A stretch of DNA of 64,000 nucleotides from Psychrobacter immobilis (lineage in GTDB: Bacteria; Pseudomonadota; Gammaproteobacteria; Pseudomonadales; Moraxellaceae), in the NCBI RefSeq assembly GCF_904846285.1, contig NZ_CAJHAD010000009.1, forward strand, positions 51,299 through 115,298, given 5' to 3'. The notes beneath the pieces are model-generated. The model was not told where the DNA came from. It did no database searches and saw only the letters and a program-made list of their open reading frames with translations. Below are positions 1 to 7,975 of this stretch, one piece after another. The number at the start of each line of letters is the position of its first letter. Positions within the stretch are counted from its first letter, which is position 1. Position numbers and translations under genes: made by a program.

Positions 1-794
1 AAGAGTTGCCCTTTAGTCATCCAGCCTAACAGGATGAATCCTTGGTCGGCATCGGGCTGACGGAAGAACTCGATTATAAAGCGGCTGATACCGTAGCCTA
101 ATAAGAACACCGCAGATGCTGCCATACGTGGGCGCGGTTTTGATGAATACCACCATAAAAAGATAAATAGCAGCAGACCTTCGGCAAAGGCTTCGTATAG
201 CTGTGATGGGTGACGGGGTAGCAAATACTGCCCATTTACCTCAAGCATTAACTCTTGTAGCTCAGGATTAGTCTGTAGTTGTTGCGTATCAAAGGCAGCG
301 GCTTGCGGGAAATAGGTCAACCAGTTATAGCCACCATCTGAGACGCGCCCCCACAATTCACCATTGATATAGTTACCGATACGACCGAATAATAAACCAG
401 TTGGCACGCAGGGCACGATAAAATCGAACACTTGAAAAGTGGTCTTCTTATATTTACGCGCGAAGAACCACATACCTAGCATGACGCCGATAAAACCACC
501 GTGGAAAGACATACCGCCTTCCCAAACTCGTAACAAATACGCAGGGTTTTGCATTAGCTCGCCGAACTGATAAAACAGTACATAACCGATACGACCGCCT
601 AAAATGACACCAAGCGCCCCATAAAAGACCAAGTCAGAGACCATATCAGTGGTCCAATTGTCGCGTTTGGTGCTGCGATACCAAGCCAGACCATAAGCGG
701 CGGCAAAGGCCAGTAGGTACATTAAGCCATACCAGTGCACTTCCACTGGACCCAAAGATAGCGCTACGGGATTATACTGAGGGTGAATCATCAT
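1..794 (-). CDS. lgt: Prolipoprotein diacylglyceryl transferase (partial, C-terminus beyond window)
   Basis: Lgt moves a diacylglyceryl group from phosphatidylglycerol to the lipobox cysteine of prolipoproteins in the inner membrane, the first step of lipoprotein maturation. About 264 codons are visible, and the 3' end runs off the left edge. Seen in the translation: the hydrophobic N-terminus beginning MMIHPQYNPVAL, the HGGFIG stretch, and the family signature GRIGNYINGELWGR, followed by further membrane helices. Two adjacent ATGs (first bases 794 and 791) could start it; I took the outer one. It is divergent from the MuiA-like gene across a 179-bp spacer. The last Lipid-modification step, lnt, lies at 46.7 kb in this window. 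The identification is secure from the signature. Confidence 0.95.
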   Translation of the reverse strand, partial: MMIHPQYNPVALSLGPVEVHWYGLMYLLAFAAAYGLAWYRSTKRDNWTTDMVSDLVFYGALGVILGGRIGYVLFYQFGELMQNPAYLLRVWEGGMSFHGGFIGVMLGMWFFARKYKKTTFQVFDFIVPCVPTGLLFGRIGNYINGELWGRVSDGGYNWLTYFPQAAAFDTQQLQTNPELQELMLEVNGQYLLPRHPSQLYEAFAEGLLLFIFLWWYSSKPRPRMAASAVFLLGYGISRFIIEFFRQPDADQGFILLGWMTKGQL

Positions 795-871
795 AAGAGC
801 ATCATATTATTGATAATGGAATGTAGCTCATAATAGCAAAATTCGTCCCTTGCGAACACTATGATAATTTT

Positions 872-907
872 ATGGATAAATAAATGGATAAGTGAATGGT
901 TCATTGA
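872..907. repeat. Imperfect 12-bp tandem repeat (about 3 units)
   Basis: Three consecutive 12-mers, ATGGATAAATAA, ATGGATAAGTGA and ATGGTTCATTGA, lie head to tail in the lgt/muiA-like spacer, followed by a partial fourth starting ATGAATAG. It is probably replication slippage in non-coding DNA; no function can be assigned. Confidence 0.55.
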
Positions 908-973
908 ATGAATAGCAAAGCGTGGCAAAAACCGATAAGATAAAAAAAGCGCTTCAATTTTTAAGGAACCTTT

Positions 974-2575
974 ATGCAGCCATATTTATCGACATTATCT
1001 TTGCTAGGTGTAGTAGCTTCAGGCTTAACGCTGTGGGTTCCTATAGGCGCACAAGCGGCGGTGAGCAATATTGAGAACATCACTATTTACCAAGGCTTAG
1101 CCAGTGTAACGCGTACTTTGCCAATTAGCGGTAGCGGCGAGCAGACATTGGTTTTTTCTTGCTTATCGCCAACCATCGAACCAGATAGTATCAGTGTTCA
1201 AGCTGCTGGTAACGTGAATATTGGCGAAGTCAGTATCGAAACGTTAAGCGCTGAGCAAGCAGCACAATGCCAATATCAAGGCGATGCTACAGTAAAAAGC
1301 CAGCAGAGTAACTTAGCCGACATAAGCGCTGAATTAGAAGCAGCACGTTTAACCAAAGCCTATTTGCAGAATTTGACCAAGGTCACGCAAATCAATACGA
1401 CTGCCACCCTTGCCAATAATGCGCGTGATTTAGAGACGCAAGCGGCAAGTATTAATAAAAGGATTGTCGAGCTACAGCAGCGAGAGGCGCACGCGAAAGA
1501 TGGGCTGAATCAGCTGCTGGCGGGCAGTACTACCTCAAAACAGAATAGTGTGACCCAAGTCAGTGTACGCACTGCCAGTCGCATGCCAAGCACCGTTAAA
1601 CTGCATTATCAGGTGCGCGGTGCCAGTTGGGAGCCAACCTATCAAGCGCGCTTAAATACAGACAGCAAGCAGCTGAATATCACCGCCTCTGCCGTCATCG
1701 CTCAACAAACGGGAGAGAACTGGAGCAATGTGCCAGTTATTTTAAGCACCGTTAATCCCAATCAAACGACGACTAGCCAGCTACCAAGAGTCGAACGTTT
1801 GTCATTATATGACGAAGAGCAAGCTAAGTTAAGCCGTTATGCATCGCCTATGATGGAGGCAGCTCCAATAGTCGTTTCTGCGAGAGACAGTTATGGCGGC
1901 GGTGCATCGGGAGAAAGTATGCCACCGCTACCGAGCTTTACGGTGAGCAGTCAAAATAAAAATGGTATCACTGAGTATCGCCTGCCGCAGCGTGTCAGTA
2001 TTCCTAGTGATGGCAGGCGCGTACGCACTATTATCGATGAACAATCTGGCACTAGTAAGCTATGGCTACGCAGCACGCCTAGTGCCGAGACAGCCGCTTA
2101 TTGGTATGCGTCTGCGCCGTTTTTGACGCCTGCTTGGGCGGATGGCTCGTTGCAGCTATACCGCGATGATAACTATGTCGGACAGTCGCGCTATGATTAT
2201 CAGAGCCTAAAAGAGCAGGGCATTGGTTTTGGTATTGATCCAAGCCTGCTTGTGAAACAGCTGACTCATGAAGATAAAAAAGGTGATAAAGGCGTATTTA
2301 ATCGTCAACAAACCAAAACCATCACTCAAGCCTATCAATTTACCAATCAGCACAATCGTAGCGTGCGCTTGCAAGTGTTAGGCGCAGAGCCTGTGAGTAG
2401 TGATGACAGTATTAAGGTAAGCGCAACACATACACCAGTGATTAGCACAAAAGATTGGAATGATAATAAAGGTATGGTCGCGTGGGAGTTTGATTTACCA
2501 AGTAAACAATCTCAGGTAGTGCAGTCGACGTATAAAATCAGTTACCCTGCGGATAAACAGTTAAATACCAATTAA
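974..2575 (+). CDS. MuiA-family protein with DUF4140/DUF4139 domains
   Basis: This is a 533-residue protein of the mucoidy-inhibitor A (MuiA) family, whose biochemical role is not settled. A signal peptide is visible at residues 1-28, ending AQAA, so it is exported to the periplasm. An N-terminal DUF4140-like region (about 33-130) is followed by a helical, probably coiled-coil segment (about 95-175, Gln/Ala/Glu rich). The C-terminal DUF4139 beta-rich domain (about 195-530) begins near KLHYQVRGASWEPTYQARL, typical of the family. The ATG follows AAGGAACC. A Ser/Gly/Pro-rich linker lies near residues 290-330. It appears to be a single-gene unit; the next gene starts 84 bp downstream with its own ribosome binding site. 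Family assignment is good, function unknown. Confidence 0.8.
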   Translation: MQPYLSTLSLLGVVASGLTLWVPIGAQAAVSNIENITIYQGLASVTRTLPISGSGEQTLVFSCLSPTIEPDSISVQAAGNVNIGEVSIETLSAEQAAQCQYQGDATVKSQQSNLADISAELEAARLTKAYLQNLTKVTQINTTATLANNARDLETQAASINKRIVELQQREAHAKDGLNQLLAGSTTSKQNSVTQVSVRTASRMPSTVKLHYQVRGASWEPTYQARLNTDSKQLNITASAVIAQQTGENWSNVPVILSTVNPNQTTTSQLPRVERLSLYDEEQAKLSRYASPMMEAAPIVVSARDSYGGGASGESMPPLPSFTVSSQNKNGITEYRLPQRVSIPSDGRRVRTIIDEQSGTSKLWLRSTPSAETAAYWYASAPFLTPAWADGSLQLYRDDNYVGQSRYDYQSLKEQGIGFGIDPSLLVKQLTHEDKKGDKGVFNRQQTKTITQAYQFTNQHNRSVRLQVLGAEPVSSDDSIKVSATHTPVISTKDWNDNKGMVAWEFDLPSKQSQVVQSTYKISYPADKQLNTN

Positions 2576-2659
2576 TAGTAATTAATAAGTAGCTTTGAAT
2601 ACTAAATCATAGCCACATGCTAAATAAGAAACCCATACTAATCATATAAAAGGAAAACT

Positions 2660-3472
2660 ATGTGTATCGTCGCCATTGCTTGGCAGTTATTTGATGAACT
2701 GCCTTTGGTTTTATTGTCCAATCGTGATGAGTTTTTGCAGCGTCCGACAGAGCCACTACATCAGTGGTCAGATAAGCCTATTTATGCAGGGCGCGATAAG
2801 CAAAGCGGCGGTACGTGGCTGGGTATTCACCAACAGCAGCAGAAGGGTTTTTATAAACAAAACGGACGTTGGGCGGCGGTATTAAACTTTCGTGATAGTG
2901 TGCAGGCAAGTAATGACGAACGCTCACGCGGTGAATTGGTCACAGATTTCTTGACCAGTACGCTAAGCCCGATAGAGTTTGCTCGGCAAATCAGCCTGCA
3001 AGATTACGCAGGTTTTAATCTTATTATTGGTGATGCGGCGCAAGCGGTGATTGTCAATAATCGTGGTCATGCACCGACGCCGCTATACGCTGGATTGTAT
3101 GTGCTATCCAATGGTCAACCAGAAGAAGCGTGGTTTAAAACCGAACGCCTACGTGGCCGTTTAAGACAAGAAGTCATACCGTTGATTGCTGAAAATAGCG
3201 CTCCTGAATATTGGCAAGAAGCGGCCTTTGCAGTGATGTCTGATAAAACGCCAGCGCCAGAAAATAAATTACCCGAAACGGGTGTCGGTAAGCAGATTGA
3301 GCGAGCACTATCTTCTATTTATATCGAGTCTATTACTTTGTTTAGCATGGATGCTACCATCCCGACATACGGTACTCGCACCCAAAGTATTCTGACTTTA
3401 ACTCAATCTCCAAGTCCTATCGATGCCGAACCTATCTTCCGTGCTCAACTACAGAGTCGAGAATACCAGTAA
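2660..3472 (+). CDS. NRDE family protein (TANGO2-like)
   Basis: A 270-residue cytosolic protein of the NRDE/TANGO2 family. Seen: N-terminal MCIVAIAW, the diagnostic NRDE tetrad at residues 21-24, and GGTWLGI near residue 50, all in the expected order. The N-terminal Cys2 is the position that would become the nucleophile in an Ntn-hydrolase-like fold, which has been proposed for this family. Eukaryotic TANGO2 is linked to lipid and haem handling, but the bacterial role is undefined. The start has a strong AAAAGGAAAACT ribosome binding site. A short hairpin lies downstream at 3552-3575. Confidence 0.85.
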   Translation: MCIVAIAWQLFDELPLVLLSNRDEFLQRPTEPLHQWSDKPIYAGRDKQSGGTWLGIHQQQQKGFYKQNGRWAAVLNFRDSVQASNDERSRGELVTDFLTSTLSPIEFARQISLQDYAGFNLIIGDAAQAVIVNNRGHAPTPLYAGLYVLSNGQPEEAWFKTERLRGRLRQEVIPLIAENSAPEYWQEAAFAVMSDKTPAPENKLPETGVGKQIERALSSIYIESITLFSMDATIPTYGTRTQSILTLTQSPSPIDAEPIFRAQLQSREYQ

Positions 3473-3551
3473 TTTATCTATTGTCATATCACTCTGACTT
3501 ATGGCTAAGCTGTTCTAGTCATTATTTAAGCCTCATTATAGAGGCAATTAT

Positions 3552-3575
3552 AAATCCCTAATATAGTTAGGGATT
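3552..3575. terminator. Hairpin after the NRDE gene
   Basis: AAATCCCTAA and TTAGGGATTT form a perfect 10-bp stem with a 4-nt loop. The following T content is weak (ATCTG), so it may be a weak or Rho-assisted terminator. Confidence 0.5.
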
Positions 3576-3686
3576 TATCTGTTAATAGTGACTCTGATGA
3601 CATACACTGGATATATAGGTCATTTAAGCGCCATTAAGAATGCCTACTATCCTCTAATCAGAGGTCAGTTTAACAAGGAGTACGAT

Positions 3687-4781
3687 ATGACTATGATGAA
3701 ATCATTAATATTCGTTGAGCCAGGTAAAATTGAAATTGTTGATAAGAAAATTCCTGATGTCGGCCCGAACGATGCTTTACTAAAAATTACCACCACGACG
3801 ATTTGTGGTACCGATATTCATATTTTTAAAGGTGAGTATGCTGTTGCAAAAGGGTTGACGATTGGTCATGAACCGGTAGGTATTATTGAGAAGCTAGGTA
3901 GTGCAGTGATGGGTTATAAAGAAGGACAACGAGTCATCGCTGGCGCGATTTGTCCAACATTTACCTCTTATGCTAGCCAAGATGGCTTTCCCTCACAAGA
4001 TGGTGGCTATCTTGATGCCGATGGCAAATGCTCTTGTCATGGTTATAAAGCGACCGGCGGTTGGCGCTTTGGTAATCACATTGATGGTACGCAAGCAGAG
4101 TATGTGCTAGTGCCTGATGCACAGGCCAATCTATGTCCAGTGCCAGATGGACTGACTGATGAGCAAGTGCTGATGTGTCCTGACATTATGTCGACAGGCT
4201 TCAAGGGTGCAGAAAACGCTAATATTCAGATCGGTGATGTTGTCGCTATCTTTGCACAAGGGCCTATTGGCTTATGTGCTACTGCTGGGGCAAGGCTCAA
4301 AGGTGCGTCACTGATTATCGCTGTTGATGGTAACAATCAGCGTCTAGCGATGGCGAAGAAATTAGGAGCGGACATTACGCTTAATTTCACAGAAGTTGAT
4401 GTGGTTGATGAAATCATGAAAATCACTGGTGGGCGTGGCGTCGATAGCAGTATCGAGGCGTTAGGTTTGCAAGCTACCTTTAATCAATGCATCAAGATAT
4501 TAAAACCGGGTGGAACTTTTTCAAGTCTGGGTGTTTATTCTGAGGATTTAGTCATTCCAATAGCGAATTTCGCTGCTGGTCTTGGCGATCATACGATTCG
4601 TACGGCTCTATGTCCGGGCGGTAAAGAGCGCATGCGTCGTTTGCTGAATGTCATTGAGTCAGGTCGTGTGGATCTATCAGAGATGGTGACTCATACTTAT
4701 GCGCTAGACGATATTGTAGAAGCATATGATTTATTTATGCATCAGCGTGATGGCGTTTTAAAAATCGCTATCAAACCATAA
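3687..4781 (+). CDS. Zinc-dependent (secondary) alcohol dehydrogenase, MDR superfamily
   Basis: A 364-residue medium-chain dehydrogenase. I chose ATG 3687 because it follows AAGGAGTACGAT; an in-frame ATG at 3588 would add 33 residues with no family resemblance. Catalytic zinc ligands are visible as Cys40, the GHE motif with His61-Glu62, and Asp166. A classical four-cysteine structural zinc lobe is absent, as in the thermophilic NADP secondary ADH/isopropanol dehydrogenase subfamily, which this protein resembles along its length (conserved WRFGN, STGFKGAENANI, LCPGG). The second Rossmann strand ends in Asp214 (IIAVDGNN), where the NADP-dependent enzymes carry Gly-Ser-Arg, so NAD is the likelier cofactor (inference). 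It catalyses interconversion of an alcohol and a ketone or aldehyde; the substrate is unknown. A strong terminator follows. Confidence 0.85.
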   Translation: MTMMKSLIFVEPGKIEIVDKKIPDVGPNDALLKITTTTICGTDIHIFKGEYAVAKGLTIGHEPVGIIEKLGSAVMGYKEGQRVIAGAICPTFTSYASQDGFPSQDGGYLDADGKCSCHGYKATGGWRFGNHIDGTQAEYVLVPDAQANLCPVPDGLTDEQVLMCPDIMSTGFKGAENANIQIGDVVAIFAQGPIGLCATAGARLKGASLIIAVDGNNQRLAMAKKLGADITLNFTEVDVVDEIMKITGGRGVDSSIEALGLQATFNQCIKILKPGGTFSSLGVYSEDLVIPIANFAAGLGDHTIRTALCPGGKERMRRLLNVIESGRVDLSEMVTHTYALDDIVEAYDLFMHQRDGVLKIAIKP

Positions 4782-4802
4782 TTTTAGCAATTATAAATAC
4801 GA

Positions 4803-4834
4803 AAAAGCCTGTATCTATTGATACAGGCTCTTTT
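4803..4834. terminator. Intrinsic terminator after the alcohol dehydrogenase
   Basis: The stem AGCCTGTAT / ATACAGGCT (4806-4814 and 4821-4829) is flanked by an A-run on the left and CTTTTATATTTT on the right. It could serve both the + strand ADH and the convergent rppH. Confidence 0.8.
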
Positions 4835-4863
4835 ATATTTTCTATTAAAAAAACTCTAGCTTA

Positions 4864-5385
4864 TTATTCCACCAACAAATGGTTGTTTTGTTCTGGAATA
4901 ATCAGTTCTTGTTTAAGGGGTAATTCGCGCACCAATTCTTGCAAGGCGCGACGGTATACCCCGCGTTTAAAATGAATCACTTGTCCGAGTGGATACCAGT
5001 AGCTGACCCATTGCCAATGGTCAAATTCTGGTTTACCCTCATCAAAGCGGATATGTTGAGTGTTCTGCTCATCTAAGCGCAGCAAAAACCATTTCTGTTT
5101 TTGCCCAATACACAAAGGATACTGCCCATGACGCACATAGCGTTTCGGCAGGCGGTAGCGCAACCAATCTTGCGTGACCGCCAGTAGATCCACATGACGC
5201 GGATGTAAACCGACCTCTTCCCAGAGCTCGCGATACATCGCATCCATCGGCGTCTCCCCGCGGTCGATGCCGCCTTGAGGGAACTGCCAAGCGTTGTGAC
5301 CAATACGTTTTGCCCACAGAACCTGCCCTTGTGTATTTGCCAAGATGATGCCGACATTGGCGCGAAAGCCGTCTGCATCTATCAT
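4864..5385 (-). CDS. rppH: RNA pyrophosphohydrolase (Nudix)
   Basis: RppH (NudH) removes pyrophosphate from the 5' triphosphate of mRNAs and so triggers RNase E-dependent decay. The 173-residue length is normal. The N-terminus [14 protein letters not shown] matches the family closely. The Nudix box spans residues 38-60: GG, E44, then RELWEEVGL, with all metal-binding glutamates present. The C-terminal [10 protein letters not shown] stretch is also typical. It is convergent with the alcohol dehydrogenase and stands alone; in many gammaproteobacteria it sits beside ptsP or lgt-thyA, and lgt is 4 kb away here. Confidence 0.93.
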   Translation of the reverse strand: MIDADGFRANVGIILANTQGQVLWAKRIGHNAWQFPQGGIDRGETPMDAMYRELWEEVGLHPRHVDLLAVTQDWLRYRLPKRYVRHGQYPLCIGQKQKWFLLRLDEQNTQHIRFDEGKPEFDHWQWVSYWYPLGQVIHFKRGVYRRALQELVRELPLKQELIIPEQNNHLLVE

Positions 5386-5916
5386 GACTAAACCCTTTTA
5401 AAATTTTAAAAATAGCTTATTTCGACAAGGTACAGTGACAATAATCATAGTTATTATAGGGTGATTGTTATCGGTACCATGACAAAATAAGATTCATTAC
5501 CGTTATTAAACCAAGAAACAACCCAAATGTGTAACAGTATTTTGCTATAAAATGTTTCACAAGATTAATGCTTTAAAATCAGTGGTTTATAGGCAGACTT
5601 TTGTAAGTCATTTTTGCTAGATTTTATAAAAATTATGATTTTGAATAATGCTATCAAGATAAATACTTAATAATCAGATTCGGTGTGAAATGGTCTTTTA
5701 TAAAAAATAGACGCTAAAGTGTTCTATAAAAGTTTAACAACAGCAAGGCGTTATAAATCTCGTTTTGGCTTATGCTACACTACCAAAAGAAGTTGTTTTT
5801 CTAAAAGACATTGTTTTTCAAAAAATAAAAAACCGTCAGCATACAAATTAAAAATCATGTGAATTAAGAAGCGTGCGAATTCAAAATCGTACCAATTAAA
5901 ACAAGGAATATTTAAG
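5386..5916. other. Intergenic region between rppH and osmC-like gene
   Basis: 531 bp of AT-rich divergent spacer. Just before the OsmC gene (about 5852-5900) there are degenerate repeats of the type AAAATCATG-TGAATTAA, GCGTGCGAATTC, AAAATCGTACCAATTAA. A TATGCTACACT stretch near 5770 could be an extended -10 for the OsmC gene, but I cannot pair it with a good -35. No ORF in it looks real. Confidence 0.4.
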
Positions 5917-6330
5917 ATGTCAGAGTCAAAAGCAAGCGTCACGTGGCAAGAAAACAAAGCCTTTATGGGTGTGTCACCATCAGGGCATAACGTCCAAATT
6001 GATGCCGATAAAGAAAAAGGCGCCAGTCCAATGGAGCTAATTTTATTAGGGCTAGGTGGCTGTGCCAGTTATGATGTGGTGGCAATTTTGCAGAAGTCGC
6101 GCCAAGAAGTGACTGACGTGCGTTGTGAGTTGACCGCTCAACGTGCCGAAACCGTGCCAGCGGTTTATACTGACATTCATATGCATTTCGTAGTAACAGG
6201 ACAAGATGTCAAAGAAAGCCAAGTAGAAAAGGCAATCAAACTGTCGGCAGAAAAATACTGCTCAGCCAGTCGGATGTTGGTACAGGGCGGGGTCAATGTG
6301 ACTCACGATTTTGAAGTCGTTGCAGGATAG
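5917..6330 (+). CDS. OsmC family (Ohr/OsmC-like) peroxiredoxin-type protein
   Basis: A 137-residue OsmC/YhfA-type protein. OsmC-fold proteins are dimeric, cysteine-based hydroperoxide-handling proteins. The two conserved cysteines are visible: Cys49 in LGLGGCASYD and Cys115 in EKYCSASRML. The sequence SPMELILLGLGGCASYDVV is a hallmark of the YhfA-like subfamily rather than of Ohr. The start follows AAGGAATATTTAAG. The MAPEG gene begins 14 bp after the stop, so the two are almost certainly cotranscribed; a peroxide-handling protein next to a MAPEG protein suggests shared stress or detoxification duty (inference). Confidence 0.88.
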   Translation: MSESKASVTWQENKAFMGVSPSGHNVQIDADKEKGASPMELILLGLGGCASYDVVAILQKSRQEVTDVRCELTAQRAETVPAVYTDIHMHFVVTGQDVKESQVEKAIKLSAEKYCSASRMLVQGGVNVTHDFEVVAG

Positions 6331-6344
6331 GGGCGAGTATACTT

Positions 6345-6770
6345 ATGAGTCTATTCTTTGGGTTGATTCCCGATAGCGCAGCGGCAGGTATTTGGGCGAT
6401 GGTGGTGGCAAGTTTGCTGCCACTAGCTATGGCGCTGACGGCAAAAGCGCTTGGCGGCTTTAATTTGGCTGATAATGCGCATCCGCGTGATTTTTTACAA
6501 CGAACGACGGGAGCTGCCGCGCGGGCTAATGCTGCCCAGCAAAATAGCTATGAGACTTTGCCCATATTTTTGGCCGCAGTATTGGTTGCAATGCTGTTTT
6601 TTGTACCACAATTGATTATTAATACCATCGCTTGGCTTTATGTGCTGATTCGTATTGGGTTTTGCGTGGCCTATATTACCAATTTGGCAACCTTTCGCTC
6701 TATTCTTTGGGTGCTATCGATGGCCTGCTCATTGATGTTATTTTACTTAGCAATTCGGGTCAGCATGTAA
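6345..6770 (+). CDS. MAPEG family membrane protein
   Basis: A 141-residue integral membrane protein of the MAPEG family (membrane-associated proteins in eicosanoid and glutathione metabolism). Four hydrophobic segments are visible (about 12-35, 72-95, 96-117, 119-140). The RTTGAAARANAAQQNSYETLPIF stretch is the conserved N-x-x-E-x-x-P type motif of bacterial MAPEG proteins. Substrate and enzymatic activity of the bacterial members are mostly unknown. It forms an apparent operon with the OsmC-like gene 14 bp upstream and is convergent with dusC. Confidence 0.85.
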   Translation: MSLFFGLIPDSAAAGIWAMVVASLLPLAMALTAKALGGFNLADNAHPRDFLQRTTGAAARANAAQQNSYETLPIFLAAVLVAMLFFVPQLIINTIAWLYVLIRIGFCVAYITNLATFRSILWVLSMACSLMLFYLAIRVSM

Positions 6771-6852
6771 GTCGATTTAGCTGCGTGTATAAGGTACTCC
6801 ACAAATAAGACACTCTACAAATAAGGCGTGTAATCAATACGGTAGTGATTCA

Positions 6853-7914
6853 TTAAGCGATGCTAGCTTGTAGCGCCTTGATAATCACTGCTTTATTTTT
6901 CTCTCGTTTGATATCGTCCCATACTGTTTTCGCCTCGCTATAGCCTTTGGTCAGCATCGCCAACCACTGCTTATAACGACCGACTAGAACCACATCGCTT
7001 TTCGCCGCACCTTCTAAAAATTTAATTTGATGCGCGATTAAATCTTCCCATAATAATGGTGTTTCATTTTCCGGATTCTGATGGTTTTGATGACTCTGAT
7101 TTTTATCGACTTGAGCAATCAAATCGGGACGGGTCACCGCGCCGCGCCCAAGCATTAAATGCGTCGTACCTGATTGCGCCATACAGCTTTGCGCCTGCTC
7201 ACTATTCCAAATCTCACCATTGGCAATGACTGGAATGTGCAACGTATTAAAATTCTGAATTTTGTCCCAATAAGCGGGCGGTTTATAGCCTTGGGTTTTG
7301 GTCCGTGCATGAATGGTTAGCCAATCTGCACCGCTCGCAGCAATCGCAGCTTTGATATCATCCATGCGACTGCTATCGGTATAGCCCAAGCGAATCTTAG
7401 CTGATACGGGAATATGAGTGGGCACAGCGTGGCGTACGGCGCTGATAATGTCATACATCACTTCAGGCTCATCAAGCAACACTGAGCCACCGCGATGGCT
7501 ATTGACCGTTTTGGCAGGACAACCAAAGTTGATATCAATCGCAGGCGCACCAAGCTCACAAGCATAAGCGGCATTTTCTGCCATCAGCTGTGCTTCACTA
7601 CCGAGTAGCTGAATATGAATCGGCGTACCAGAGGCCGTCTTAGCATCATGATGCAGTTCTGGCACGTATTTATAAAAAACATGCGCTGGTAACACATGCT
7701 GAGTCACGCGAATAAATTCACTGACTGACCAATCATATGGCCGACCTAGGTCTGTCGCAATCTGAGTTAGGATTCGGCGCATTAATGGATCGGTTAAGCC
7801 TTCCATAGGCGCGAGCAGACGAACGGGATTGGCAAATAATTGCTGTACGGTGTTTTGGCGTTCTTGCAGTGCTTGAGATAAAGAGGAAGTGTTAGACGGC
7901 TGGATGTTATTCAT
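6853..7914 (-). CDS. dusC: tRNA-dihydrouridine(16) synthase DusC-type
   Basis: A flavoenzyme that reduces a D-loop uridine of tRNA to dihydrouridine with NADPH. The TIM barrel begins at LLAPMEGLTDPLMR (about residue 33). The catalytic cysteine is Cys132 in NFGCPAKTVN. Further FMN-binding signatures are VSAKIRLGY, THARTK and PVIANGEIW, then GRGAVTRPDL. The wording around SEFIRV, LPAHVFYKYVPEL and GTPIHIQLLG matches DusC better than DusA or DusB. It has a roughly 30-residue N-terminal extension and a His/Asn-rich insertion (about 272-288) relative to E. coli DusC. At 353 residues it is longer than the usual 315. Confidence 0.88.
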   Translation of the reverse strand: MNNIQPSNTSSLSQALQERQNTVQQLFANPVRLLAPMEGLTDPLMRRILTQIATDLGRPYDWSVSEFIRVTQHVLPAHVFYKYVPELHHDAKTASGTPIHIQLLGSEAQLMAENAAYACELGAPAIDINFGCPAKTVNSHRGGSVLLDEPEVMYDIISAVRHAVPTHIPVSAKIRLGYTDSSRMDDIKAAIAASGADWLTIHARTKTQGYKPPAYWDKIQNFNTLHIPVIANGEIWNSEQAQSCMAQSGTTHLMLGRGAVTRPDLIAQVDKNQSHQNHQNPENETPLLWEDLIAHQIKFLEGAAKSDVVLVGRYKQWLAMLTKGYSEAKTVWDDIKREKNKAVIIKALQASIA

Positions 7915-7975
7915 GGCTAATTATTCATTACATAAAGTGGAATAGTCGGGTCTTGAAAAGATGATGAAAAGCTTA

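Noticed and set aside
3588..3686. 33-residue extension of the alcohol dehydrogenase
   Set aside because: The downstream ATG has an excellent ribosome binding site and gives the family-typical N-terminus.
5775..5957. 60-codon minus-strand ORF in front of the OsmC gene
   Set aside because: It covers the OsmC start and ribosome binding site and is low-complexity, phenylalanine- and leucine-rich chance coding.
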